Source: JBARCX01 sp049794535 (GTDB taxonomy: Bacteria > Pseudomonadota > Gammaproteobacteria > Xanthomonadales > Rhodanobacteraceae). Taken from it: DNA of 28,053 nucleotides. A program made the position numbers and the translations under genes. Every line of letters starts with the position of its first letter. Position 1 is the stretch's first letter. A model generated the notes under the pieces. That model was not told the origin of the DNA. It did not search any database and saw nothing but the letters and a program-made list of their open reading frames with translations. The stretch lies in NCBI GenBank assembly GCA_049794535.1, contig JBARCX010000108.1, forward strand, positions 1 through 28,053, given 5' to 3'. Of this stretch, positions 1-7,126 are shown one piece after another.

Positions 1-2
1 CC

Positions 3-446
3 GAACACAACGTACCGCTGATCATCAACGACGACATCGTACTAGCGCTTGAAGTAAGTGCTGATGGCGTGCACCTGGGTGAAGATGATGGAGACATCGC
101 CGAAGCACGCAACACACTCGGCAAGCGCGCGATCATTGGCGTGTCCTGCTACGACTCACTGGACCGTGCACAAAAGGCCGTAACCAGCGGAGCCGACTAC
201 GTCGCGTTCGGCGCATTCTTCCCCTCCCCCACCAAGCCGCATGCCCGGCAGGCATCCATCGAACTACTGGGTCAGAGCGCCGCGCTGGGTGTGCCACGAG
301 TAGCGATCGGCGGCATCACACCGGACAATGGCGCGCCCCTGGTCGAAGCGGGTGCGGATTATCTCGCCGTAGTGTCGGCCGTATTCGCCGCAACGGACGT
401 GCGCACTGCCGCGCGACGCTTCGCCAACCTTTACCTATCTGATTGA
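3..446 (+). CDS. thiE: Thiamine phosphate synthase, 5'-truncated by the window edge
   Basis: Joins the thiazole phosphate and HMP-pyrophosphate halves to make thiamine phosphate in the cytoplasm. The reading frame is open from base 3, so the start lies outside the window; the visible 147 residues are the C-terminal two thirds or so of a TIM-barrel ThiE. Family signatures are visible: a start with PLIINDD, then VHLGEDDGD (pyrophosphate/Mg binding), the IIGVSCYDS strand, the GADYVAFGAFFPSPTK loop and the late phosphate-binding AIGGITPDN. It ends 10 bases before hemL on the same strand, so the two cofactor genes are probably co-transcribed. Any TPP riboswitch would be upstream of the window. The assignment is secure; only the N-terminus is missing. 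Confidence 0.93.
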   Translation, partial: EHNVPLIINDDIVLALEVSADGVHLGEDDGDIAEARNTLGKRAIIGVSCYDSLDRAQKAVTSGADYVAFGAFFPSPTKPHARQASIELLGQSAALGVPRVAIGGITPDNGAPLVEAGADYLAVVSAVFAATDVRTAARRFANLYLSD

Positions 447-456
447 GAACCATGCG

Positions 457-1743
457 ATGACCACCAACCACGAACTCTTCCAGCGCGCAACGAAGCTGAT
501 GCCCGGCGGCGTCAATTCACCGGTACGCGCGTTCAAATCGGTGGGCGGCGAGCCATTCTTCACTGCCCGTGCCGATGGAGCCTATCTGTGGGATGTCGAA
601 GGCAAGCGTTACATCGACTATGTAGGCTCATGGGGACCGATGATCGTTGGCCACAACCATCCGCAAGTGCGCGAGGCGGTCGAGCGTGCAGTAAAGGATG
701 GCCTGTCATTCGGCACGCCCTGCCCGGCCGAGGTGACCATGGCCGAAACGATCACGCGCCTGATCCCATCGGTGGATATGGTACGCATGGTCAACTCCGG
801 CACTGAAGCGACGATGTCGGCGATCCGTCTGGCTCGTGGCGCCACCGGCCGCAGCAAGATCGTGAAGTTCGAAGGCTGCTATCACGGCCACGGCGACAGC
901 TTCCTCGTCAAAGCCGGCTCTGGCGCACTGACCTTCGGCGTCCCCACGTCGCCTGGCGTGCCAAAAGCAAACGCCGACCTCACCCTCACCCTGCCCTATA
1001 ACGACCTCGACGCCGCCACGCTGCTGTTTGCCGAACACGGCACAGATATCGCCGGCCTGATCATTGAGCCCGTCGCCGGCAATATGAATTGCATCCCACC
1101 GAAGGACGGCTACCTGCAAGGTTTGCGCGAACTATGCACGCAGCACGGCGCATTGCTGATCTTCGATGAGGTGATGACCGGGTTCCGCGTTGCACTCGGC
1201 GGTGCGCAGGCTTACTACGGCGTGACACCTGATCTGACGACCTTCGGCAAGATCATTGGCGGCGGTATGCCGGTAGGTGCTTACGGCGGTCGCCGGGAGC
1301 TGATGGAACAGATTGCCCCGGCAGGCCCGATCTACCAAGCCGGCACACTCAGCGGCAATCCCGTAGCCATGGCTGCCGGCTTGGCCATGCTGGAATTGAT
1401 CCAGGCGCCAGGCTTTCATGAGCGGCTCGCCGCTCGTACCCGCGTGCTATGTGATGGCCTGCAGGCTGTCGCCGACGGCGAAGGTGTCGCGTTCAGCACC
1501 AACCGCGTTGGCGCCATGTTTGGCCTGTTCTTTACCCACGAGAAGGTGGAGAGCTACGCACAGGCGACTGCCGCGGATACCGCCATGTTCAATCGCTATT
1601 TCCACGGCATGCTGCAGCGTGGTGTTTATCTGGCACCGTCGGCGTTTGAAGCAGGCTTCCTGTCCAGCGCACACAGCGACGATGACATCGCACAGACCCT
1701 GCAAGCCTCGCGCGAAGTATTCCGCGAGATCCGCTCCGCTTAA
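457..1743 (+). CDS. hemL: Glutamate-1-semialdehyde 2,1-aminomutase
   Basis: PLP enzyme that converts glutamate-1-semialdehyde to 5-aminolevulinate, the committed C5-route step of tetrapyrrole synthesis. The 428 residues match the family length. Visible signatures are LMPGGVNSPVRAF near the N-terminus, NSGTEATMSAIRLAR (113-127, PLP phosphate cup), YHGHGD, EPVAGN, the PLP-pyridine Asp in IFDEVMTGFR (Asp237) and the Schiff-base lysine in TFGKIIGGGMPVGA (Lys265). The ATG at 457 gives the canonical N-terminus; an overlapping ATG at 452 is in another frame. It lies between thiE (10-base gap) and the channel gene (10-base gap), which suggests one transcript. Its presence fits an organism using the glutamyl-tRNA route to haem. 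Confidence 0.97.
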   Translation: MTTNHELFQRATKLMPGGVNSPVRAFKSVGGEPFFTARADGAYLWDVEGKRYIDYVGSWGPMIVGHNHPQVREAVERAVKDGLSFGTPCPAEVTMAETITRLIPSVDMVRMVNSGTEATMSAIRLARGATGRSKIVKFEGCYHGHGDSFLVKAGSGALTFGVPTSPGVPKANADLTLTLPYNDLDAATLLFAEHGTDIAGLIIEPVAGNMNCIPPKDGYLQGLRELCTQHGALLIFDEVMTGFRVALGGAQAYYGVTPDLTTFGKIIGGGMPVGAYGGRRELMEQIAPAGPIYQAGTLSGNPVAMAAGLAMLELIQAPGFHERLAARTRVLCDGLQAVADGEGVAFSTNRVGAMFGLFFTHEKVESYAQATAADTAMFNRYFHGMLQRGVYLAPSAFEAGFLSSAHSDDDIAQTLQASREVFREIRSA

Positions 1744-1753
1744 GGACAACGCC

Positions 1754-2620
1754 ATGAGCCCCGCCAAGCCTCGTTCGTTACCATCCAACTTTGGTCCGGC
1801 CAAAGGCGCGGCTTGGCGCAACCGCTGGTTTCACATCATCTTCGGTCATGAAGATGCACCGGGCCGACTGTTCGACGTCGTACTCATCATCGCCATCCTG
1901 TCGAGCATCATCATCTCGATGCTCGACTCGGTCGCCGACCTGCATGTGCGGTGGACGCAACTGTTCTATGTGCTGGAGTGGATCTTCACCCTCGCCTTCA
2001 CGGTGGAACTGGGGCTTCGTATCCTCGTGGTCGATAAGCCCTGGCGCTATTTGTGCAGCTTCTTCGGCATCATCGACTTGCTCGCGGTATTACCTACCTA
2101 CCTGAGCCTGTTCCTGATCGGCAGCCAATATCTGGTCGTGGTGCGCGCATTGCGCATCCTGCGCATCTTCCGTGTCCTGAAAATGACCCGCTATGTCGGC
2201 GAGGCCGACATGTTGTGGTCCACACTGGTGCGCAGCCGCCGCAAGATCCTGATCTTCGTCAGCACCATCCTGACCCTGGTGCTTATCTTCGGTGCACTGA
2301 TGTATCTGATCGAAGGGCCGGCTAACGGCTTCGACAGTATCCCGCGCTCGATGTACTGGGCCATCGTGACGATGACCACGGTCGGCTTCGGCGACATCAC
2401 GCCGCATACGGTGCTGGGTCAGATGCTGACTTCACTGATCATGCTGGTCGGCTACAGCATCATCGCTGTACCGACCGGCATCTTTGCGGCCGAGCTTGCG
2501 GTCAGCATCCGCACGCAACGTAGCGTCATATGCGGCTCATGCCATATGGAGGATCACCAGCCCGATGCGCATTTCTGCCGAGGTTGCGGCGCATCGCTTG
2601 ATGCTGGCACATCCCGCTAA
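1754..2620 (+). CDS. 6-TM voltage-gated-type potassium (ion) channel with C-terminal zinc ribbon
   Basis: Predicted inner-membrane cation channel subunit of 288 residues. TM helices are seen near 40-58, 70-92, 100-122, an S4-like helix 126-145, 163-187 and 225-250. S4 carries arginines every third residue (R131, R134, R137, R140), the voltage-sensor pattern. The pore loop holds TMTTVGFGD (filter 208-214), a K+-channel signature with Phe in the usual Tyr position. After the last helix comes a short zinc ribbon with CxxC pairs at C260/C263 and C275/C278. The reading frame runs open upstream into hemL, but the ATG at 1754, just after the hemL stop, gives the natural N-terminus. It ends 3 bases from the convergent aminotransferase. 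K+ selectivity is inferred from the filter. Confidence 0.88.
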   Translation: MSPAKPRSLPSNFGPAKGAAWRNRWFHIIFGHEDAPGRLFDVVLIIAILSSIIISMLDSVADLHVRWTQLFYVLEWIFTLAFTVELGLRILVVDKPWRYLCSFFGIIDLLAVLPTYLSLFLIGSQYLVVVRALRILRIFRVLKMTRYVGEADMLWSTLVRSRRKILIFVSTILTLVLIFGALMYLIEGPANGFDSIPRSMYWAIVTMTTVGFGDITPHTVLGQMLTSLIMLVGYSIIAVPTGIFAAELAVSIRTQRSVICGSCHMEDHQPDAHFCRGCGASLDAGTSR

Positions 2621-2623
2621 ACG

Positions 2624-3859
2624 TCAGCTCGCTACAAACGCTACGAGCGCATCACGCAAACGACGCAGACCATCAGCCAGGTCCGCGTCGCTGATATTCA
2701 ACGGCGGCACGAAGCGCAATACATCCGGCCCGGCTTGCAGCACAAGTAATCCGTGAGCAGCAGCGCAGTCGAGAATTTCTCCCGCCTTGCCCTTATATGC
2801 ATCGGCCAGCACGGCACCGAGCATAAGCCCACGGCCACGCACTTCGGCGAACAAGCCTAGTTCCGTATTGAGCGCGGCAAGACCATCACGCAATGCCTGT
2901 GATTGCTTCGCTACATTCGCCAGCACCTCCGGCGATGCGAGCTTACGCAATGCCACCCGCGCTACCGCCGCCGCCATGGGGTTGCCACCAAACGTCGTGC
3001 CGTGCGCACCGAACTGCATCACCTCAGCGACTTTTGAACCAGCCAACAGCGCGCCAATCGGGAACCCGCAACCAAGTGCCTTGGCCAACGTAACGATGTC
3101 CGGCGTTACGTCGTCCTGCACATGCGCGAACAACGTACCGGTGCGGCTCATACCGCACTGAATTTCGTCCAGCACCAGTAATGCGTCGTGTGCATCGCAT
3201 AACTCACGTACGCGCTTGAGGAATCCCGGCGCCGCAGGCAACACACCGCCTTCACCCTGCACCGGCTCCAGCATCACCGCGGCAACATCACCGCGTGCAA
3301 ACGCCTCCTCCAATGCCGAAACGTCATTGAAATCGAGATAGCGAAAACCACCCGGCAACGGCTCGTACCCTTCCTGATATTTGGGCTGCGCGGTCGCCGT
3401 GACTGCAGCCAGCGTACGGCCATGGAAAGAGCCGCGGAAGGTGACGATCACTCGCTGCTCCGGCGCACGCCCTTTCGATGCAGCCCATTTGCGCACCAGC
3501 TTGATCGCAGCCTCGTTCGCCTCGGAACCGGAGTTGCACAGAAATACCCGCTGAGCAAAACCGGATGCCGTCACCAATTCCTCAGCCAATCGCAGCGGCG
3601 GCTCGCTGTAGAACACATTGCTCGCATGCCACAACTTCTGCGCTTGCGTGGTTAGCGCCTCGACCAAGTCAAGATCCTGATGGCCCAGCGCGTTCACCGC
3701 GATACCGGCACCGAAATCCACGTAATCACGCCCCTCCGTATCCCACACGCGTGCACCCTTACCATGATCGAGCACGACCTCGCGTGGCCGATATATCGGC
3801 AGCCAATAGCGCTTGCCGAGGTCAATCAGAGTTTGCGGGGACGAGTCCTGCGAGTGCAT
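2624..3859 (-). CDS. argD: Acetylornithine/succinylornithine-type aminotransferase (class III PLP)
   Basis: Class III PLP aminotransferase of 411 residues. It most resembles ArgD, which interconverts N-acetylglutamate semialdehyde and N-acetylornithine (or the succinyl-diaminopimelate equivalents) in arginine and lysine synthesis. Evidence includes YRPREVVLDHGKGARVWD at the N-terminus, NSGSEANEAAIKLVRK (PLP phosphate), FHGRTLAAVTATAQ, EPVQGEGG, LDEIQCGMSRTG (Asp231) and the Schiff-base lysine in TLAKALGCGFPIGA (Lys260). A GGAG sequence 6-7 bases before the ATG supports the start. Other members of the subfamily (4-aminobutyrate or ornithine aminotransferases) look similar, so the exact substrate is less certain than the fold. 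It is divergent from the sigma-54 operon and convergent with the channel gene. Confidence 0.82.
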   Translation of the reverse strand: MHSQDSSPQTLIDLGKRYWLPIYRPREVVLDHGKGARVWDTEGRDYVDFGAGIAVNALGHQDLDLVEALTTQAQKLWHASNVFYSEPPLRLAEELVTASGFAQRVFLCNSGSEANEAAIKLVRKWAASKGRAPEQRVIVTFRGSFHGRTLAAVTATAQPKYQEGYEPLPGGFRYLDFNDVSALEEAFARGDVAAVMLEPVQGEGGVLPAAPGFLKRVRELCDAHDALLVLDEIQCGMSRTGTLFAHVQDDVTPDIVTLAKALGCGFPIGALLAGSKVAEVMQFGAHGTTFGGNPMAAAVARVALRKLASPEVLANVAKQSQALRDGLAALNTELGLFAEVRGRGLMLGAVLADAYKGKAGEILDCAAAHGLLVLQAGPDVLRFVPPLNISDADLADGLRRLRDALVAFVAS

Positions 3860-4216
3860 AGCGTGCTCCGGGCATCACCGCGTGGGTCATGCCGCTGAAA
3901 GGGATTTGGGGTGCCATACATCCTAGCCGCAAGACTTGTTGTTGTGTCACCAGCGCCTCCATACGCACGCGTTGTCCATGAACGCACGATGTGTATCACC
4001 TCCATTACACCCCCCGATAAAGGGCGCAGCTGCAACGTTTGCCGGCTACGTCAAGGTCGTGTGAAGAGCGCTGACCTGTAACGCGATGCAACACACCTGC
4101 GTACAGCGCATTCCACAAAAAGCCTCGTCAGCCCTTGCCCCATCTACGTTTGCGCCATCTGGCACGGCGCTTGCCATCTCCTATTCGTAGATCAGATACG
4201 GATAGGGGAACAGCCC
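3860..4216. other. Intergenic region between argD and the sigma-54 operon
   Basis: 357 bases with no convincing gene. It must hold the argD promoter (-) and the control region of the exported-protein operon (+). A sigma-54 promoter is annotated separately. Small dyads that could be activator sites lie upstream of it: GCAA-CGT-TTGC at 4032-4042, and GCGCTG (4068-4073) facing CAGCGC (4104-4109). A GTATCAC half-site at 3993-3999 matches half of the perfect CRP-type palindrome found upstream of the activator gene. None of these dyads is strong enough to call an enhancer. Confidence 0.6.
4160..4174 (+). promoter_or_regulatory. Sigma-54 (RpoN) -24/-12 promoter
   Basis: TGGCACG-GCGC-TTGC matches the RpoN consensus TGGCACG-N4-TTGC at every conserved position. 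The -24 GG (4161-4162) and -12 GC (4173-4174) are at the required spacing. Transcription would start near 4186, leaving a leader of about 30 bases that contains the ribosome-binding sequence AGGGGA (4204-4209) before the ATG at 4217. A sigma-54 promoter needs an AAA+ activator, and one is encoded at the far end of the operon (9406-10749). Confidence 0.92.
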
Positions 4217-4741
4217 ATGGACAGCCAGCACTCTAGTTTCGCCGGCCATCAATACAGCCGGGCAGCGATCGCTGTAGCAATCGTTGTCGCGCTGACACCT
4301 GCCGCAGCGTTCGCACAAGCTGCAGGTGAGGTATTGCAAGCCCAGCCGGGCGATATCGTGCTGACCCGCAATGTACCGACCCGTATCGCGTATCGGCAGC
4401 CGGTGTCCCCGGGCCTGGCTTTGGTCGTTAGCCCGATGCCTAACCAGCAACTCGACAATGCCCTCGGCCTGAGCACTGGCGAGGTATCCGATGCTGACGC
4501 CGCCAACCTCGGCGCCAGCGCGCCATCGGGCAACACCACCGCCGTAGGGCAAGCACTCAACAACGCCCTCGGCAACAACTTGGGTACCCGTACCGGTAGT
4601 AGTAGCGGCACGGTCCCTGGCAATGCGATCGGCGGCTCGATGGGTGCCATCGGCAACGCCACCAGTGGCATTGGTGGCCAAGTGACCGGTGCACTCTCTC
4701 AGATCCCGATGGCCACCGTGCCTGTCGGTACCGGGCACTGA
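4217..4741 (+). CDS. Exported Gly/Asn-rich protein, first gene of a Fap-type operon (FapA position)
   Basis: 174 residues with a Sec signal peptide: basic start, hydrophobic segment 16-32, likely cut at AFA-QA (33/34). The mature part opens with a short polar domain. It then becomes rich in Gly, Asn, Ser and Ala with GN/GNN runs (about 85-170), a low-complexity, disordered or fibre-associated composition. There are no Cys and no enzyme motif. It is the promoter-proximal gene of the sigma-54 operon, with AGGGGA placed 7 bases before the ATG. In Pseudomonas fap operons this position is FapA, a small periplasmic protein that influences fibre composition. The role here is inferred from position, size and export; I do not recognise the sequence itself. 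Confidence 0.75.
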   Translation: MDSQHSSFAGHQYSRAAIAVAIVVALTPAAAFAQAAGEVLQAQPGDIVLTRNVPTRIAYRQPVSPGLALVVSPMPNQQLDNALGLSTGEVSDADAANLGASAPSGNTTAVGQALNNALGNNLGTRTGSSSGTVPGNAIGGSMGAIGNATSGIGGQVTGALSQIPMATVPVGTGH

Positions 4742-4750
4742 GGCCAAGTC

Positions 4751-5392
4751 ATGACACGAGCATGCACATGGGGCCCCGCTGTTGCGCTGATGCTGCTAGC
4801 CAGCACCCTGGCGCATGCCGGTACCGATGACAGCTACGCAGCCATGCTCGGCTATCTCGACAACAGCAACATCAACGGTCAAGCCTTTCAGGGTGCCAAT
4901 GGCGTTCTCGCCACGAACATGGCCGCTGGCGATCAGAACGAGCAAGCCAATATGCGCGCGTTCTCCAGCGGGCAGTTCGCACAGATCGCGATCCTGGCCC
5001 AACAGCATCACCTCGATGACAGTGCCAATGCGCCCTTTAATGCCAGCGCCAGTATTGGCGGCCAGGCCTACGCGAACGGCACAGGTATCGCATCCATTAA
5101 TCAAGCCAGCGGCAACGGCAATGCCGAGCTCAATGCCGTAGGAGCAACGCTGGCTCAGCAGGGCATACGCGAGACGACAGACGCCTATCTGTCTGCTGTC
5201 TCGGCGTCGGCAGGGGGGCAGCCCCCCGGGAATCCACGCACACAAACGACGCAGGCAGGCGGCACTCGCAGCGTCGCTGTCGATGCATCGGCCATGCGTG
5301 GATTCCAGGGAGTGTTGCAACTCAACCAGATCGCGGGATCGGGCAATGCAATCAGCAACTCACTGTTGCTCTCAACGCCTCCTTCGCGATGA
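4751..5392 (+). CDS. Exported three-repeat protein, candidate minor amyloid/nucleator (FapB position)
   Basis: 213 residues. The signal peptide ends at AHA-GT (23/24). Three imperfect repeats are visible at about 41-71, 102-132 and 176-207, each of the form [IV]xxxA[FYM]xxxxG-(3-6)-Nx[AI]xGxxNxxxN. The clearest stretch is TNMAAGDQNEQAN in repeat 1. The same Asn/Gln-spaced pattern recurs in the next gene, so the two are probably paralogous fibre proteins, with this one more degenerate. The linker between repeats 2 and 3 contains a run of six G facing six C (5213-5227) encoding GGQPPG. It starts 9 bases after the previous stop, with only a weak Shine-Dalgarno. The call as a minor subunit or nucleator rests on analogy with FapB. 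Confidence 0.78.
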   Translation: MTRACTWGPAVALMLLASTLAHAGTDDSYAAMLGYLDNSNINGQAFQGANGVLATNMAAGDQNEQANMRAFSSGQFAQIAILAQQHHLDDSANAPFNASASIGGQAYANGTGIASINQASGNGNAELNAVGATLAQQGIRETTDAYLSAVSASAGGQPPGNPRTQTTQAGGTRSVAVDASAMRGFQGVLQLNQIAGSGNAISNSLLLSTPPSR

Positions 5393-5427
5393 GTACCAAC
5401 GATTGTAGACACTGACGAGGACACACC

Positions 5428-6279
5428 ATGAACACGAATCTAAAACGGACCCTGATGGCCTTAGCGGTTACCACACTGTTCGGCGCTTCAATGGCATATG
5501 CCCATGACGGTTCCGGCAATAGCGTGACGATCAGGAAACACATCTCGCTGTCGACCAATGTCAACATTTGGGGCGACCCAACTCTTGGCGGCAAGATCGA
5601 TATCAACTCGGCAGCCATCGCTCTTGAGAATGGCACCCAGTCGACCAACTGGAACGCAGTCATCAACGATGCCAGCACCACCAACGACAGCAGCATCTCC
5701 GGCAACGTCGGCAAGGGCAGCAGCGGCAATGTGGGCGCCAACGTAGCGGCTGGCGACGACAACGTGCAGGCTAACGCCGCAGCACTTTCAGCCTCTTCCG
5801 CAGCCTCCACCTCGGGCGGCATGGGCGGCGACTGGAATAATGGTGGCTCATCGTCCGCCGGTGAAATGGCCGATGCAGAAGCATTCGCTGATCAATCGGC
5901 TGCTTTCAATGGCACAGCTAACTTCGGCACCAGCAACAGTGCCAGTGTGAGCGGCAACGCCTTTGAAAATGCCTCGGGCAATATCGGCGTCAACGTTGCT
6001 TCCGGCGATGACAACGAGCAATTGAACGGACTGGCAGCGGCCACCACGGATGACAACGTGTATGCCACCGCTACGGCATCGACAGACCAGGGATCGTCTG
6101 ACAACCGCACGCTCAATACCTCGAGCGAAGAGTTCTGCGGTATCGAGCTCACGTCCAACAACGCCAGCTTGTCGGGCAACGCGTTTGAAGGCGCCTCCGG
6201 CAACATCGGCGTGAACGTAGCAGCGGGCAGCGGCAACCTGCAGGCCAACACCCTGTCGATGGCAGCAGCCACCAAGTAA
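5428..6279 (+). CDS. Exported three-repeat amyloid-like protein, candidate major fibre subunit (FapC position)
   Basis: 283 residues with a signal peptide ending at AYA-HD (25/26). Three repeats at about 86-120, 168-206 and 243-282 share the core SGN-x(6-8)-SGN[IV]G[VA]NVA[AS]G-x2-N-x-Q-x-N. They are separated by Ser/Ala/Thr/Asn-rich linkers, the same plan as FapC of Pseudomonas (three amyloid repeats, two linkers). Regularly spaced Asn and Gln with Gly turns fit a stacked cross-beta fold. At DNA level the repeats differ at many third positions while the protein motif is kept, which suggests selection on the protein. There is a single Cys (C237), in linker 2. GAGGA lies 8-9 bases before the ATG. 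It is expected to be secreted to the cell surface as fibrils, which is inference. Confidence 0.82.
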   Translation: MNTNLKRTLMALAVTTLFGASMAYAHDGSGNSVTIRKHISLSTNVNIWGDPTLGGKIDINSAAIALENGTQSTNWNAVINDASTTNDSSISGNVGKGSSGNVGANVAAGDDNVQANAAALSASSAASTSGGMGGDWNNGGSSSAGEMADAEAFADQSAAFNGTANFGTSNSASVSGNAFENASGNIGVNVASGDDNEQLNGLAAATTDDNVYATATASTDQGSSDNRTLNTSSEEFCGIELTSNNASLSGNAFEGASGNIGVNVAAGSGNLQANTLSMAAATK

Positions 6280-6292
6280 ACGAACCGACAAA

Positions 6293-6387
6293 ACCGCCAC
6301 ACGGCGGTGTAACGAGGGCGGTAACCCGGCAACCCCTGTAGCCGGGGCACCTGGAAGCCCCCGGTCCGGCCCCTGCGGGCCGGGGGC
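6293..6387 (+). terminator. Three tandem hairpins, likely attenuator or mRNA-stability element inside the operon
   Basis: Three perfect stems occur one after another in the 134-base gap: ACCGCC-acac-GGCGGT (6293-6308), CCCGGC with a 10-base loop and GCCGGG (6325-6346), and CCGGCCC-ctgc-GGGCCGG (6366-6383). The third can extend by GCCCCC/GGGGGC to 6357-6387 with a bulge and is followed by CCTTCCTTTC, a weak pyrimidine tail. This could partly terminate transcription or protect the upstream mRNA, giving more fibre subunit than protease and pore. Full termination is unlikely because no promoter is obvious for the downstream genes. Confidence 0.65.
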
Positions 6388-6413
6388 CTTCCTTTCGGAT
6401 CGGATAATCCATC

Positions 6414-7115
6414 ATGCGACGTATCGAGCTAATCACTGTACTGCTGGGCCTTGGCCTCGCCTGCACCCAAGGTGTTCGCGCCGGAGAGGTTCGCTTTGAT
6501 GGCGTGTTACCCAACGGTATGCCCTACAGCAGTCACGTCGTGAGCATGCAGGACGGGCGCTACACCAATATGGTGCGCCAACATACCGATTACAGCTGTG
6601 GCGCCGCGGCGCTGGCCACCATCTTGCGCTATGCCTATCACCTGGACGTCAACGAGACCACGGTGATCCAAGGCATGCTGGGGGTGTCCAACCCCGCGAT
6701 AGTCAGGCAGCGCGGCTTCTCACTTCTCGACATCAAGCACTACGTTGAACTACTCGGCATGCGCGGTCATGGCTACCGGGTCAACGAGGCGCGCCTACGC
6801 GCACTGCGCATACCGGGCCTGGTGCTTATGAACGTCAACGGCTTCACGCATTTCGTTGTGCTGAAACAAGTGCACAACGAGACCGCCGAACTGGCGGACC
6901 CCATTCTTGGTAATCGCAGCATGCCGCTCGCCGACTTCATGAAGAGTTGGCCGTCGCAAGTCGTGTTTGTGGTGATTGGTACCGACTTCGATCGCAACAC
7001 CGTGCTGCTGCAACCTGTCACCAAACCCAGCGCTCGTGCGCTGTTCGCCCGACAAGGTCCTATCACCAATGCCGAGCTGCTCGATTTCGGCTTTACCAAT
7101 GCCGATCTTTTCTGA
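6414..7115 (+). CDS. Stand-alone periplasmic C39-family cysteine peptidase (FapD-like)
   Basis: 233 residues with a Sec signal peptide (hydrophobic 5-17, cut near VRA-GE, 23/24) and then one peptidase C39 domain. The catalytic set is complete: oxyanion Gln56 and nucleophile Cys62 in QHTDYSCGAAAL, His146 in GFTHFVVLK and Asp162 in LADPILGN. C39 domains usually sit at the N-terminus of bacteriocin ABC exporters and cut after a double-glycine leader. Here there is no transmembrane or ABC portion, and the enzyme is exported. This is the arrangement of FapD, required for Fap amyloid secretion. Its substrate is presumably another product of this operon. The Shine-Dalgarno is weak; the ATG at 6414 is chosen because it gives a full signal peptide. 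Confidence 0.88.
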   Translation: MRRIELITVLLGLGLACTQGVRAGEVRFDGVLPNGMPYSSHVVSMQDGRYTNMVRQHTDYSCGAAALATILRYAYHLDVNETTVIQGMLGVSNPAIVRQRGFSLLDIKHYVELLGMRGHGYRVNEARLRALRIPGLVLMNVNGFTHFVVLKQVHNETAELADPILGNRSMPLADFMKSWPSQVVFVVIGTDFDRNTVLLQPVTKPSARALFARQGPITNAELLDFGFTNADLF

Positions 7116-7126
7116 GAACGATAGCC

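Noticed and set aside
4181..4747. 188-codon - strand reading frame over the first operon gene
   Set aside because: The + strand product has a signal peptide, good ribosome site and promoter; the antisense translation has none of these.
5683..6273. CRISPR-like or short direct-repeat array
   Set aside because: The repeats are protein-level, inside one reading frame, with divergent DNA and unequal spacing.
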